Positions 44,608 through 56,978 of a stretch of DNA of 64,000 bases are shown piece by piece. A program made the position numbers and the translations under genes. A model generated the notes under the pieces. That model was given only the letters and a program-made list of their open reading frames with translations. It did not search any database and had not been told where the DNA came from. The stretch comes from Chelonoidis abingdonii (taxonomy: Eukaryota > Chordata > Testudines > Testudinidae). Position 1 is the first letter of the stretch; every line of letters begins with the position of its first letter. The stretch covers positions 207,707,512 through 207,771,511 of the forward strand of contig NC_133770.1 in assembly GCF_003597395.2 (NCBI RefSeq). Reading direction: 5' to 3'.

Positions 44608-44976
44608 CTAATTTCCTGGGTTGGCCTTATTTCCCTTTTTATAGATGGGCATTATATTTGCTCTTTTCCAGTCTTCTGGAATGTCTGTCGTCTTCCATGA
44701 CTTTTCAAAGATAATTGCTAATGGCTCAGATATCTCCTTAGTCAGCCCCTTGACTATTCTAGAATGCATTTCATCAGGCCCTGGTGATTTGAAGACACCT
44801 AACTTGTCTAAGTAATTTTTGACTTGTTCTTTAGACTCTGATCCTACCTCATTTTCACTGGCATTCTCTATGTTAGACGTCCAATCATCACCAACCTTCT
44901 TGGTGAAAACCAAAACAAAGTTATTAAGCACCTCTGCCATTTCCACATTTTCTGTTATTGTCTTTTCCCCCATCAT
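44608..44976 (-). pseudogene. CR1 reverse transcriptase, N-terminal part
   Basis: The 122-residue frame contains [31 protein letters not shown] and PEDWKRANIMPIYKKG. These match the AE.LN.FF.SVFT, GPDG.HPR.L and P.DW..A.V.PI.KKG blocks at the start of CR1 RT domains. The frame stops in PGN, where intact copies go on through the fingers to the palm. The next ~200 bp are degraded before the LTR boundary. Confidence 0.9.
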
Positions 44977-45093
44977 TGAGTAACCAGCCTACTCTATCCT
45001 TGGTCTTCCTCTTGCTTCTAATGTATTTGTAGAATGTTTTCTTGTTTCCTTTTATGTCCCTACCTGGTTGGTTTTGTTTTGTGCCTTGGTTTT

Positions 45094-45537
45094 TTAAATT
45101 TTGTCGCTACATACTTGTGTTATTTGCTTATATTCATCCTTTGTAATTTGACCAAGTTTCCACATTTTATAGTACTCTTTTTTGAGTTTTAGATCGTTGA
45201 AGATCTCCTGGTTAATGCAGGGTGGTCTCTTGCCATACTTTCTATCTTTTCTGTGCGGTGGAATAATTTGCTCTTGTGCCCTTAATAATGTCTCTTTGAA
45301 AAACTGCCAACTGTCTTCAATTGTTTTGCCCCTTAGACTTGATTCCCATGGGATTTTACCTACCAACTTCCCAAATTTGCTAAAGTCTGCCTTCTTGAAA
45401 TCCATTGTCTTTATTGTGCTGTTCTCCCTCCTACCATGCCTTAGAATCATGAACTCTACCATTTCACGATCACTTTCATCCAAGTTGCCTTCCACTTTCA
45501 AATTCTCAACCAGTTTCTCCCTATTTGTCAAAATCAA
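45094..45537 (-). pseudogene. CR1 ORF2 endonuclease end and linker
   Basis: The 147-residue frame begins [20 protein letters not shown] and has [10 protein letters not shown], corresponding to the end of the apurinic-type endonuclease (normally GSDH..V.F). It continues into the linker ([40 protein letters not shown]). In the SDxE motif R replaces the catalytic histidine's usual place (SDHE), so the nuclease is inactive here. The upstream endonuclease is absent. Confidence 0.88.
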
Positions 45538-45560
45538 ATCTAGAACAGCCTCCCCCTAGT

Positions 45561-47139
45561 AGATTTCTCCACCTTCTGAAATAAAATGTGGATGACTGGC
45601 TCAGAAGAGGAATTTGCTGTCAGTTCCTCCTCCAGCTCACGCACTGAAATGCTCACATTCATTGGGGGAATAAAGGACAGGCCTTGACACCCAAACTCAA
45701 ATATTCACATTGCACATCCCCTAAAAAGGCTTTCCTACCCCATTTACTACTCCGTAAATCTATAACCTCATTCACTCTGCACACTTCTGTCAGGGGACTG
45801 CCAAAGTACCACCTGTACAAGCTCAATTAATCTACTCCCCACAATCACTCTTCTCCTGTGGCAGCAAATGGAACTATTTAGTAAGAATGTGTTCTTTTTC
45901 CAATTTCATCTAGTTGGTTCTTAGAAAAATTTATATGACAAGTTCACACTATGAAAAGACTGGATTTTTTTTCACAACATGGAGTATGATTGCTCCAGTG
46001 CAGTCTTTTAAATTAAAATTGTTCTCTGAGGATGTATCATTGTCCTAATACTATATATTTTCAGTGCTGATAAAAGCACCTAGTGTAATGTAAAGTAGCG
46101 TGAGAGTGTTAAACGCAAACTTGGTTAGTGGTCTCACATTTAGAAGCATGCCAAGTTATTACCCAGAGACTTTGCTGCAGAACAATCAGATGTAGTGCAC
46201 GATGAAAAATCTTTCATTGCAGCCTGGCTCCCCTTCAAAGTCTCAGATACCAAACTGCATCTACAGCAAATGTTAGAAGGAGTTAGATTTTTTCACTTTC
46301 ATTCTCCAGTGAGTTGGAGGAACACTTTGAAACTGGATCCTTGTGGCTTATTTTTATATTTTATCACGAAACCAAGACTGTCTGAAAGCCAGGTCTATTG
46401 AATTACTGCAACTGCTACTTTCTTTTTAAATGGTTCAAATTGCCATACAAGTCCCCTAACACAAAATTGTTACATAGCAAACAGATTTAGAAGCAATTTA
46501 AATGAAAATATTTGGATTATTATACCTTTCCTCGGTAAAGGAAAAGAAAAAGCTGTTAGGGTGATTCACTAACTATCTGTGTAGAACCATCACTAATGGT
46601 CAACGGAGCTTGAAAAGATAATAGCTGGACAAAAAATTAAAAAGCTATTAATGAAGAACTTGGACTCATCAGTTAAAACAAATTAGATAAGGAACTGGAA
46701 AAGAGTGCAATAGAACGCTTTTCCCCATTAAGTGGTGCCATAAAAGAAATGTACCCATGTTACAACATAGTCAATTTATGATAATCACATACACACTTAA
46801 AATAAGGAACAATGAAATATACTTCAAAATTGTTTTCTAAAGACCATGGTGCACACAGAATAAAACTTTTTCAAACAAACAATAAATAAAAGGATGTGGT
46901 AGAAAAAGAATAATCTCTAAAATCTTTGACACTCTGTTCCATTTCTTAAGCATATGAAGATTTATAACAGTTCTCAGTAAACTTGTAGATGGAGAACAAT
47001 AGCTCAAGCACTTCGATCATGCAGTTTTGCTGATCTGGTACCCTTCCTGAAGCCAGCTAACTCCGTTACCTGAGCTCTCTTTATTACTATAACAATTAAC
47101 AGTAATGAAACGTATATAGTATCTTTTATATAAAGATCT
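45561..47139. other. No recognised feature
   Basis: AT-rich sequence with no named repeat; short frames only. Confidence 0.35.
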
Positions 47140-47147
47140 CAATACAC

Positions 47148-47441
47148 CAGTGGTGGGCAACCTGTGCCCCGCGGGCCTCATGATTGCAGGCAGCGAGACA
47201 TTTTGCTGACATTGACCATCCACAGGCATGGCCCCCCACAGCTCCCAGTGGCCGCGGCCTGCCGCTTTCCACAGCTCTAGGGTGACAAGATGACAAGAAC
47301 AAAATATCAGGGCACATAAGGGAGGGGGGCCACCACTCAAGGAAAAAAATGTGTCCCTACCATACATAACTAAATATTGGGACAGTCCCGATTTTATTGG
47401 GATGTCTGGTCACCCTACACAGCTCCCATTGCCCACCACTG
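47148..47441. mobile_element. hAT-type MITE containing a second MITE
   Basis: Left end CAGTGGTGGGCAACCTG; right end in reverse CAGTGGTGGGCAATGGG: 13 bases match perfectly. Flanks CAATACAC and CAAATACT look like one 8-bp duplication with an indel. The TA-flanked element 47280-47415 splits a GC-rich interior, and ACAGCTC occurs on both sides of that split. Confidence 0.8.
47280..47415. mobile_element. 136-bp MITE with TA target duplication
   Basis: Ends GGGTGACAAGATG and, reversed, GGGTGACCAGACATCCC, flanked by TA (47278-47279, 47416-47417). It is a short relative of the 1.7-kb element at 37714-39426. It also carries GGGACAGTCCC and TTTTATTGGGATG, palindromic central words. Confidence 0.85.
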
Positions 47442-47494
47442 CAAATACTAGTGATTTCAGCCTTGCAAACACCCTCATGAGCTAAGTATGTGTT

Positions 47495-47640
47495 ACTCTA
47501 ATTTTACAGCTGAGAAAACGGAGATACAGAAAGTTAAATTACTTGCCCAAGGTCACATAGGAAACCTGTGGCAAATCCAATGATAAAACTCAAATCTCTT
47601 GGCTCCCAGTTCTGTGCCTTAATCACAAGACTGTCTTTCT
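47495..47640 (+). repeat. MIR-like repeat
   Basis: ATTTTACAGCTGAGAAAACGGAG, ATTACTTGCCCAAGGTCACAT, CTCTTGGCTCCCAG and GTGCCTTAATCACAAGAC follow the MIR core and 3' section in order. This is the best-preserved MIR copy in the window. Confidence 0.8.
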
Positions 47641-47830
47641 CCGATGGAACAGATTCATGACCTTATTACTAAATCCAAGTGTAGAAGGGTGGGACCGGGG
47701 CTCAACCCTCCCTGAGGGGCGGAGGGGAGCCACACCGGCTCGCCACACACTGTCGGCCCGGTCCCTTGGCTTCAGGGTTGAGGCAACAATGCCGAGTCGC
47801 TGGGGAGTTCGGGCCTTCCTCTGCAAGGCT

Positions 47831-48070
47831 GAACAGCAATATTTGGGCTTCCCTGGGTTAATAGGCTCAGGCGTTCAGGCAGGGCGGAGCAGTAATAGTC
47901 TGGCTTCCCAGAGTTCATAGGCTCAGGCCCTCAGGCAGAGCTGAGCAGCAATAGTCTGGCTTCCGAGAGCTAATAAGCTCAGGCCCTCAGGCAGGGCTGA
48001 GCAGTACTAGTCTGGCTCCCCAGAGTTCATAGGCTCAGGCCCTCAGGCAGGGCTGAGCAGCAATCAGTAA
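47831..48070. repeat. 56-bp minisatellite inside LTR-A copy 3
   Basis: GA(A/G)CAG(C/T)A units start at 47831, 47887, 47943, 47999 and 48055, each exactly 56 bp apart, with GGCTCAGGCCCTCAGGCAG in between. The place in the LTR matches the 50-bp repeat of copy 2. Confidence 0.93.
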
Positions 48071-48779
48071 GTGTATAAGCTGGGCCCTGGAGCGGGCAGG
48101 GCCCCAAGCAGTTCAAGCTCAGGCGTCTTAGCTGGGCTGAGCAAACACAGTGGCAGCTTGTACAGCCCAAGCCCAGGCTCAGGGCAGGGCGACAAACACA
48201 GCTACGAGTCAGGCCCTCGAGCAGGGGCTGAACAGCAAGGTAACTGGTACAAAAGGTCTCCTCCGCCCAGGGGGGAGGGAGAGTCTGCCACCGTTGGAAG
48301 GGTGGCAGGGGGGACACAGGCCCTCCCACTCCACTGTGTCCCAGCCCGGGGCCCTAGCAGCAGCAAGGATTCACTGCAGTCAGTGGGGGTCCTGGCCACA
48401 ACACACTGAAATAGGCTCAGGTATGTCTACAGCCTGACTGGGGTCAGCTACCCCCAGGCCACTTCCAATCTCCCCCTCACTGGGTACCTGCCAGCCACCG
48501 GTGCCGTCCGGGGGGTCCCAGACCATGGGTTACTCAGGGCTCCGAGCATCGGGAAGTCCAGGCCACTCCTCTGTGTATCGGGCGTGGGGAAGCTCAGGCA
48601 GCAACTCTAGATGCCGAGTGTCGGGAAGTCCAGGCAGCATCTCCGGGTACCGAGCATGGGTAGGTCAGGCCAGCGCTCCTCCGGGTACCGAGCACGGGGC
48701 AGGCTGGGCCCAGCAGTAGCTCAGGCACTAGCATCTGTCCTCTCCGGCAGCTTCCTCTCAAGTGAGCGCCGGGGCTGGG

Positions 48780-48787
48780 CTTTTATA
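48780..48787 (-). promoter_or_regulatory. TATA box of LTR-A copy 3
   Basis: Minus strand TATAAAAG, preceded by GGGGCGGGAC. It is intact here but mutated to CACAAAAG in copy 2. Confidence 0.7.
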
Positions 48788-49214
48788 CTTCCTGTCCCGC
48801 CCCTTGACTTCTGGGGGGGAGGAGGGACAGGTGGTGGTAGCTCCGCGCACTGCCGCGCCTGTTCTGGCTTGTCCCTCTTAGGCGGCGGCGGGGAGCAAGG
48901 CCTCCTCGCTACACCAAGAAACATGACTGTGTGTTTGACAATAGGGATTTTTAAAAATGAGGTTCAGATACATTTGAAAGTTTAATTCAGAACAGCGTTA
49001 TTGATACAACCAAATATTACAATTTATTACTACCTTATGGTCTTGTTTTGATATTGCAGATTTGGCTGTAAGGATAAACAGCTGGCTGATAATTGGGCAA
49101 ATGGCAGCAGACAAAATCCTAATGAGTCAATAGAAAGACAATGTAAACAGAATGGTTTGCCTACTTGTCTCAGATGGTGTGTCTGAAAAGATCACATTTT
49201 GATCAATGACTATT

Positions 49215-49400
49215 AGCCAGGATGGGCAAGGATGGTGCCCCTAGCCCCTGTTTCCCAGAAGCTGTGAACCTGGTGGTTATCTATTCTGTTCATTCCCTCT
49301 GAAGCACCTGGCATTGGCCACTGTGGGAAGACAGGATACTCAGCTAGATGGACCTGTGGTGTGACCAGTATGGTCTTTCTTATGTTCTAACATAAGGTAA
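49215..49400 (+). repeat. CR1-type 3' tail fragment, copy 2
   Basis: CAGGATGGGCAAGGATGGTGCCCC, CTGTTTCCCAGAAGCTG, CTGTTCATTCCCTCTGAAGC, GGAAGACAGGATACTCAGC, GATGGACC and CAGTATGGTCTTTCTTATGTTC follow the order seen at 60520-60670. Confidence 0.8.
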
Positions 49401-51803
49401 TTTAGGAGCTTTTTCTGGACTGTACTAGTAAAGCAAATGCTTCTTCAAAATGCTTAAATAGCACAATATAATTTTCTTAAAACGCCTGATCAGTGACATT
49501 TCATATATCAAAGACACTCATTTCCCAAATAAAGATGAATTGTCATGAAGTTTTGCTTGGATTGGACCAAAGACTGTATCAAAAATGAGGACAAAATAAT
49601 ATCTAATTTTCAGAGGCACTGAGAACCGGCAACTCCTATTAACTTTAATGAGAGTTGTGGCTGTTCCCAAGATGTGTCTAATTTGTTTACAGCATTTAGT
49701 ACTCACATAATTTTTCCTCTGTATTTATATAAACTCTCACTTCTCCTTATTTATATGCATCTGCCTCACCAATTAATACCTCATAGAAGGCAGATACTTG
49801 CAATCATTTTATTTCACCCCTCTGCATTGACTCCAGGAGCCCTCTATGTTGCATTGAACATTGTTTTGTGCAGGTCAGAAGACTTTCCCAATTTTCCTGG
49901 GTGAATTTTGTGAAATGTTATAAAATAGTAAGGCTTTGCTGCATGATTTTTCTTCAGTACACTGGACCACAAAGTCTCCCTTTAAAAAGGGATTGTAATT
50001 ACCTTGGAGTACATGAAGAGAATGATACTTAGAAAAACCTGTTCAGTTACACTTTTAAGAGATTTATTGGTTGACATTACTAAAATTGCTTTATCTGAAC
50101 ATCTGATTTATAGAATGAATGCTAAAACTACAAACCTCAAATCTAAACACTTCCTAAAATGCCCATGCGTACACGTGTGCTTTTTCAGAGTCCAGGAATT
50201 GATCCAGATCCAAATTTTACAGTTTTGGACCATTTTGGATTTTAAATCGTTTCAGTTTTTTACAATAGGTTCTAACCACAATAGTCATTATTTTACCAAA
50301 TGGATTTTTATTGCAGAAGTTAATGTGCACTAAGGTCAACTGGCATTTTTGCAAAAGTGGTCATTAGAAATAGCTATTTAAGCATGAAAATTAATCTCTT
50401 AATGTTATGTCCTAGGTTACTGGAATCTCCATATAACAGAACATGACGACTTAGTAATGAGGTACACGTTATGAACTTTATTGATCACATCTGCACTTTG
50501 TGGGAATCTCCTTAATACCAGTTAGATTCCCCTAGATCCTATCCCAGTGTAAAACATGGGAAGGATTATCTGGAAGGAATCTCTTCTTTGGCTCTTCCAT
50601 AGTTCTGGTCAGACATCTAGGAGGACATTACAGTTATTATTTTTCATAACGATTTAAATAAATTCCTTTTATGTGAATTCAGGGGAAGTGTCTTTGATTT
50701 CCTAGAGTTCCAGACCAAGTATCTGATTTTAAAAATGTTTGCCATCATAAAGAAAACATACTACAGTATTCTACACTAATAGTGCTGCACACCTGTATTA
50801 ATATTATTGTAAATTGTAGTATTTTGGAGTAATTACTGCAGAACTCTAGTATTTTTTTATCAGTATTTCCTCACAATGAACTGGACATGCCACTTTGCAG
50901 GCGCCATTAAAATGATGGCAGTTGTAGCATTGTGGAAAATAGAGTGGGTGCGTAATAGGGTAATCAGTCTTTTATAGTTCAGCCCCAGGACTGTTTGTGG
51001 AAACAGTTATAACTGCTCTGCTGATGTGAAGGAGGGGAGTGAGGTAGTGATTTAAAAAAAAAAAAAAAAGGAGTGTGTATGGGAAATCTACCACACTTGA
51101 GAGAGACATATCAATCCTTAGTAGGATTGTGTAAAAATGACATCCTATATATCAAACAGGGTTTATGTGAGCACATCAGTCATTTGCATTTGTTTGTGTG
51201 TTGAACAAATTAATTAATATAAAGCAAGTTCATTAAATAAGTGATTAGTCAACTCTTCAATTAACTATTAACACTGACCTGATACATAGTTAACATCAGA
51301 ACCTCTAATGCCCTGTAGCTGTGGTGGTGAATCTAACCAGTGCAGGGATACTGTGCTATCATTAATTCATAACCAGAATTAGGTTTTTGCCTGACTAATT
51401 AAAGAGGATATCAGTTTAGTGTGAGTGGTTTCGAGAGCTGTATTTTTAAGGGCTGTGTGCTATCAGTTACTAATGACTTTTTAAGCCTGGAAATTGCCTG
51501 AAAGTCCATTAGCCATACCAATAAGAGTTTAATTTAAGAGTCTCAAGCAGTATATACATGACAAAAATTTGAATGCGGAATTGTTTGTTTTATTTAAATA
51601 AATGAGGTAGCAAAATATATCAGGTTTGATGGCTGAAAACATTGCATGTAGTGGTTGATTGGGAAAGATTCTCAAACAAATATAAATCCATCACAGCCTC
51701 TGAGCATATGAACATAGCAGCTGAAACAAGCCTCTTTACCAAAACGGCATAGCATGGAAAGAATATCCATAGGAATTTAAGGCCAAATCCTGATCAATTA
51801 TGG
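49401..51803. other. AT-rich, no recognised feature
   Basis: Contains an A-run at 51053-51069 and TTAATTAATA words near 51210. The 109-codon plus frame at 50004 has no known domain and biased AT codons. No repeat could be named. Confidence 0.4.
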
Positions 51804-51811
51804 GTTTATGC
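51804..51811. repeat. Target duplication, left copy (GTTTATGC)
   Basis: Identical to 53522-53529 on the other side of the hAT element. Confidence 0.9.
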
Positions 51812-53521
51812 CAGGGGTCGGCAGCCTTTCAGAAGTGGTTTGCCGAGTCTTCATTTATTCACTCTAATTTAAGGTTTTGCACGCTGGTAATACATTTTAA
51901 TGTTTTTAGAAGATCTCTCTCTATAAGTCTATAAACTATTGTATGTAAAGTAAACACATTTTTTAAAATGTTTAAGAAGCTTCATTTAAAATTAAATTAA
52001 AATGCAGATCTTATCAGTTTAGTGCAGTGGTTCTTAACCTCGGGTTCACGCACCTCCTGGGGCAGGGCCGGTGCAAGGATATTTTGTGCCCTAGGCAAAA
52101 CTTCCACCTTGCGCCCCCCTCCCCCTCGCACATCGGTTCATTGAGGGGAAAATCCCAACAAGCCTTTATAGACCCCAGGGGCCAGCCTGCCCAGGGGCCA
52201 GCCGTGCCCAGGGGCTGCTCCCCAGACTGGGTTCCCTCCTTCCCAGCCCCTGAACTCCCCTGGAGGGTGCACAGCCCCCTGTGAGCCTTCTCCACCCCAC
52301 CCAGGTGGCCCTCACCCCGAGTCCACTCACTGGCTTTGCCGGGCTTGGGCCGCTGCAGCAGCTCAGCAGGGAGGAGCCACTTTCTGGAGGCACCAGAGAG
52401 CCAGAGTGTCCCACTTGCAGCAGCAGCAAGCCCCAGCCATGGAGGAGCTGGCACAGTGCATGGGGGTGGCAGCCCTGCAAAGGCAGCGGTGCCACTAGCA
52501 GGGAGCACCTGTGCCCCCCTGCCCCTCCTGCCCAGGTTGTAGCCTGGCGCCCCCTGGGAGCTCCTGTAGGCTGCAGTGGATGTATGCAGGCGCCAGCCCC
52601 CATGCATTCCCTGGCTCCACCCTCGCCTAGGGTTACCATATTTCAACAATCAAAAAAGAGGGGAGAGCCCTGCCCTAGCCCTGCCCCCATCCACTCCCTC
52701 CCACTTCCCACCCCGATTGCCCCGGTCAGAACCCCCACACCACCCCTGTTCCTTGTCCCCTGACTGCCCCCTCCTGAGACCCCACCACCCTAACTGCCCC
52801 CCTAGGATCCTACCTGTCCCCTGACTGCTCCAACCCTTATCCCCATCTCTGCCCCCAGACAGACCCCCGGGGACTCCCATGCCCCATCCAACTACTCCCC
52901 GTACCCTGAAAGGACCCCCAGAACTCCCAGCCCATCCAACCCTCCCGCTGCTCCCTGACTGGCCCCCGGGACTCCCCTTACCAGGCTCATGCTGGTCAGA
53001 TGCTGGCTCCACGTGGAGTGCTGAAGCAGCGGAGGGGGGAGCTGCAGGAGGGGCAGTGGTGGCGGCAGTGGCTCACACTTCTGGGAGCCGCAGAACCTGA
53101 GCATGGTGAGGGGGGAGCCGGGGGGTGTGCCTGCCTGGGCTGCGGCCCAGTGCCCCCCCCAGGAATCCTGCAGTGGATGCATGCGGGCAGTGGTCTCCAT
53201 GTGCCCCTCGGCTCTCTTCTTGCTGTGCTCAGGCTCTGTGGCTCCTGGGAGTCTGAACCCCCTCCCCTCCCACAGCAGGCTTAGGGCCCCACGCCCTGGC
53301 AGCTTACATTCCCGGGAGCTGCAGAACCTGAGTGTGGTCGGGGGGAGCCAGGGGCGCATCTGCCGCTAGTCTGGGGTCCCAGACGCCAGCCCCAGTCAGC
53401 CTCTGCCAGCCTGGGGTTCCATCCACTCAGCCGGCCACACGCTGAGTGGGGCTGGCGGTCGGGACCCCCTCTGGCAGCTGCGTGCCAGGCAAAATTGGCT
53501 TGTGTGCCACGCCGAACCCTG
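51812..53521. mobile_element. Non-autonomous hAT element, complete, 1710 bp
   Basis: It begins CAGGGGTCGGC and ends, in reverse, CAGGGTTCGGC (10 of 11 bases match). GTTTATGC flanks both sides exactly, the 8-bp duplication typical of hAT. The first ~200 bp are AT-rich and recur at 57298 and 63283. The rest (52050-53510) is strongly GC-rich with overlapping frames on both strands and no domain. Possible nested ends are CAGTGGTTCTTAACC at 52025 and TAGGGTTACCATATTTC at 52627. The interior may be a stack of insertions rather than one unit. Confidence 0.9.
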
Positions 53522-53529
53522 GTTTATGC
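53522..53529. repeat. Target duplication, right copy (GTTTATGC)
   Basis: Pairs with 51804-51811. Confidence 0.9.
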
Positions 53530-55729
53530 ACAGCTCAAAATGGAAGCAATAAGATATATGGACGCTCCCATGATCCTAGGAGTGTCCAAGAGCTGGTTCA
53601 GCCAGCAGCACAACTTAGAGCAGCCTTAAGCTAACAGTCTCCAAGACGTCATTCTGGTAGCTGCTGATCGCTGAGGACAGTGGTGCTCCAGCCAGGCCTC
53701 CAACAGCTATCAAAAGTTGAATCTCCAGGTGAGCAGTTAAACTGGATTTAAAGCTACTTACTGTGACCACAGCCGGGCAAATCAGCCTTAGCAGGCACCA
53801 GGGATGTTTTTGCTCTTCATTAGTGAGATGCTGAATTTATGCAGTTTTTTAGCTATATAGGACTGTATTACAGCCCTGTGCATTGAGTAGAAGAGTTTAA
53901 AATATCAGCCCTAATTAATAAGCTGCTATATAATTTCGGAAGGGATTTTATAAAAATAAAAACAACCTCTGGAATGTTGTTCCATGATCTGGGACTATTT
54001 CTGCTTTTCATATAATATTAATGTTATGCTTATAAGGGAGATTATTTTGGGGGGAGGGGGATAAGAAGTTGGATGTTTTGCTTTTCCATTTAGACATTCC
54101 CAGCATCTAGACACCAGCAACAGAATTAACAATCATAGAACAAGTTCTTTTTGGGACCTGACCCTCCCTTGCTCCTAGATTCTGCCAGTTACTAACTTGG
54201 TTTGTAAAACTTGGTATTACCGTCTCTCTCCTTTTTCATTGCCAAGTCAGCCTTACTCATAAAGACTTGTGCAGGAAGGTGAATGTAATAGTGTGCTTTG
54301 AAGATTTTCAGTAAGGGGTCCCAGGAGATTGAGAATAAAGTACTGGTTACCATTTTTGTTCTGAGCAACTTAATATTATTACTTGCTCTTTATATTATCT
54401 TAACAACACAATTTTCTCACAACATACTCGTCTAGGGCTTTGTGGCGTTCTCTTTACTTAGAGTCTGGGACATTCTACTCCTTTCATCTTGCAAGAGGCC
54501 TGCAGTTGATCTCACCATTACAGAAAAAAGGAGCTGGAGTGAGAGCATGGATGAGTTAGCTCCTTCTCCCTCTCTAGAATCAGACTACAGTTGTTGGATC
54601 ATGAGAGCAATATCATCTTCTAACAACAATTCTCTCCCTTTATCCAATTGAAACCTTTTAGGAATTAATGCTTGAAACTTATTCTTCGATTTAAGAGAGA
54701 AGGCTTTTTGAATTGATTTTTATCTGACTGCTTTTGGAATGATTGCAAGAAAAATGCCATTTGAAAGCAGGTCACTTTATATTCTTGTTAAATAGGTTTT
54801 ATCCTTTTTGACAGATTTGGTACAGAACATACAATATTAATCTGCTTCATAGAAGAAGTAGCATTTTCCTATCCATCATCTGGACATAAAACAAGTAACA
54901 TTAAGTTTGGTCCTTTCAAGGACTGTAGGCTCTAACATATCAGAAGCTGAAAGGGAAGGAAGTACAACTGGATGATACATACTCTCAAAGATACCCTACA
55001 TATTCCACTTACTCCTCATCAGGCAGTCCTGCAGTTTGTAAGTGGAAAGAATAGCCTATGTAAAGGGAATATAATCAATTATTAGAATTGCCTTATTATC
55101 CTGAAGCAGAAAACCAAAATCTTTCTAGAAGTGTCCAGTGCCATTTCCTGACTGCTAATATCCCTAAAAAATATGACATCTTAGGATGGAGCTTCTGTAA
55201 ATAACATTGCAAGGAAGGCAGCCCACATGTTAGGTCAGGAACACCTGAGAGAATACGGAGGCAGTTTTCAAAAACAAAACAAACTTTCATATCTCTAAAA
55301 AGCAGGTTCTCAAATCTTAATATGGAATTTGTGTGGCAGACCACTTCCCCTCCAATTCCTGATTGCACAGACCATCTCTCCTCCCATTCACACTCCCATG
55401 ACATTCTGCTGGCAGCTACAGCAACTGCTTACATGGAAAAATAATAATACTGTAGCCCAGAGCTTATGTATTTTTGACTGTTTTTACATAGATAAATGTT
55501 TTGTTCTATTAGAAAATTTTTAGTCATATTGTCTGCTTTAATTCTTCATTTTATCTCCCCCTGTTTTTATTCATTTCCTCTCCCCTAGCTTCACTGCAGC
55601 TTTGTTTCCTCTTCCCTTCTCCCTTACGCGCTACCTAGCCACTGGGTCCTCTTCTTTCCCAGGAGCCTTGTTCCTTGCTGCCTTGAACATTCCTTTTGTA
55701 CTGCTTGTGCTTGTCTCTACTCCTCACAT
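53530..55729. other. No recognised feature
   Basis: AT-rich sequence with short frames only. 54442-54651 and 55096-55404 have no known domain. Confidence 0.35.
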
Positions 55730-56840
55730 GCACAAGGACAGATTAACCTTTTGTAGGCCCGGCTCAAAACATATTTGTGGGCTCCAATGGAGGCAATGGA
55801 GCATGGTGCAGGGAGGTCAGTCTCCAGAGCGAGGGGCCAGCCAGAGGCAATGGGGCATAGCATAGCAGGGGCGGCCCTGCTCCACCCAGCCCAGTGTAAG
55901 GGCATTACTTACAAACCGGCAGTTGCCAGATGCACAGTGGCCTGCCCAGCCCTGTGCTGCCAGTATGCCACTTCCCCTCAGGGGCAGGCCCATACTGTGC
56001 CACACAGCCCCCCGTCCAACACAAACACCACCCTGACTCTTATGGCCAGAGACCCCCAGATACATTATGCTCAGCACCCCCCTGACCCCTTCCACAAATG
56101 CACAGCACCCCACACAGAATGCCCACTCCCTAGTGCCCCAACAGACACATCTTCCTTGCCCCCTCACAGCTCAGCACCCCCTCAGGTACCCCAGAGACCC
56201 ACACCCTGCCTCCTGGCTGCACTCACAGCGCCCTGCTGGGAGGTGACTGTGTCTGCCGGGGTCAGCCCGCAGCATAGGTGGTAGAACTAGGGGGTGCTGG
56301 GGGTGCGGTAGCACTCCCTGGCTTGAAATGATTTCCAGCATATGCAGGGTTTACAGTTTAGTTCAATGGCTCTCAGCACCCCTGGCTGGCAGTGTAGCCA
56401 GGACTGGTCCCTGGGCGGGGAATTGCTCCGGCCCACTTGCATGGAGGGGCTCAGCGAAGCCATTCCCCACTATTCCCCCCCCAAAAAAGCTGACCAAGAC
56501 TGGTCAGGCTTCTGCACCAGTCCCAGGCATCTCAGCTCCAGGGAGACAGATGGGGCCCCACAGGTGGTGGGAGGCAGAGACTGCCTGGAGCCAGAGGTGT
56601 GCCTGGCTCTGGCCAGGGGGGAGAGAGGAGCCGGTAGGTGGGGCCAGGGGGCAGAGAGAAGCCCTTAGCAGGCCAGTGGGCAGGCTGAGAGGAGCAAGTG
56701 GGGGTGAGTGGGGAGCCACTGGATTGGCGGGGTCTCGGAGTGCAGTGCAAGCAGAGCAGGCCCTGCCCCCTTCTGAGCATGAGCCTGGCTCCCTGGCACC
56801 ACTGGCCCCATTGTAAACCCGGGACTGTGTATGCATCAGG
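55730..56840. repeat. GC-rich block, probably a DNA-element interior
   Basis: It has the same composition as the interiors at 37950-39260 and 52050-53510. Phrases such as TGTAGGCCCGGCTCAAAAC and GCAATGG are locally repeated, and there are GC-rich frames on both strands (up to 169 codons) without domains. No paired ends or duplication were found, so its class is unknown. Confidence 0.45.
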
Positions 56841-56978
56841 AGTCCCTAAGAGTAGAGTCAGTGAGGATGGCTTTTCTTCCTTGTTTCCAAATGCTTTTAC
56901 AGGCATTCAGGCTCTTTCAGGGCTTGAAAATATGGCTTGAAACAATGAGGAGAACTAGTACCAGGTCGTAGAATCACA

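Larger units (their letters stand above)
42513..45560 (-). mobile_element. CR1 LINE, ORF2 remnant interrupted by an LTR
   Basis: Minus-strand pieces in order are: end of the endonuclease and linker (45094-45537), RT start (44608-44976), RT core (42792-43250) and C-terminus (42513-42716). The 1155-bp LTR-B at 43254-44408 splits the RT. The 5' part of the element is lost near 45560, and the 3' UTR is missing where the hAT transposon begins. Confidence 0.9.
47680..48913 (-). repeat. LTR-A copy 3, solo LTR
   Basis: On the minus strand it runs TGTAGCGAGGAGG ... CACCCTTCTACA, with TG...CA ends. CCAAG on each side (47675-47679, 48914-48918) is a perfect 5-bp target duplication. From the sense start it contains GC boxes, a TATA box (48787-48780), 36-39 bp repeats (48540-48720), a CCACCC region and a 56-bp minisatellite. 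No internal region lies between the ends. This copy defines the family best. Confidence 0.92.

Noticed and set aside
52014..53369. Frames of 155-211 codons as genes
   Set aside because: They lie inside a hAT element with a perfect target duplication; proline/glycine-rich translations in all frames are a composition effect.
54442..54651. Possible host exon (69-codon frame)
   Set aside because: No recognised domain, no convincing splice context and no adjoining coding segments.
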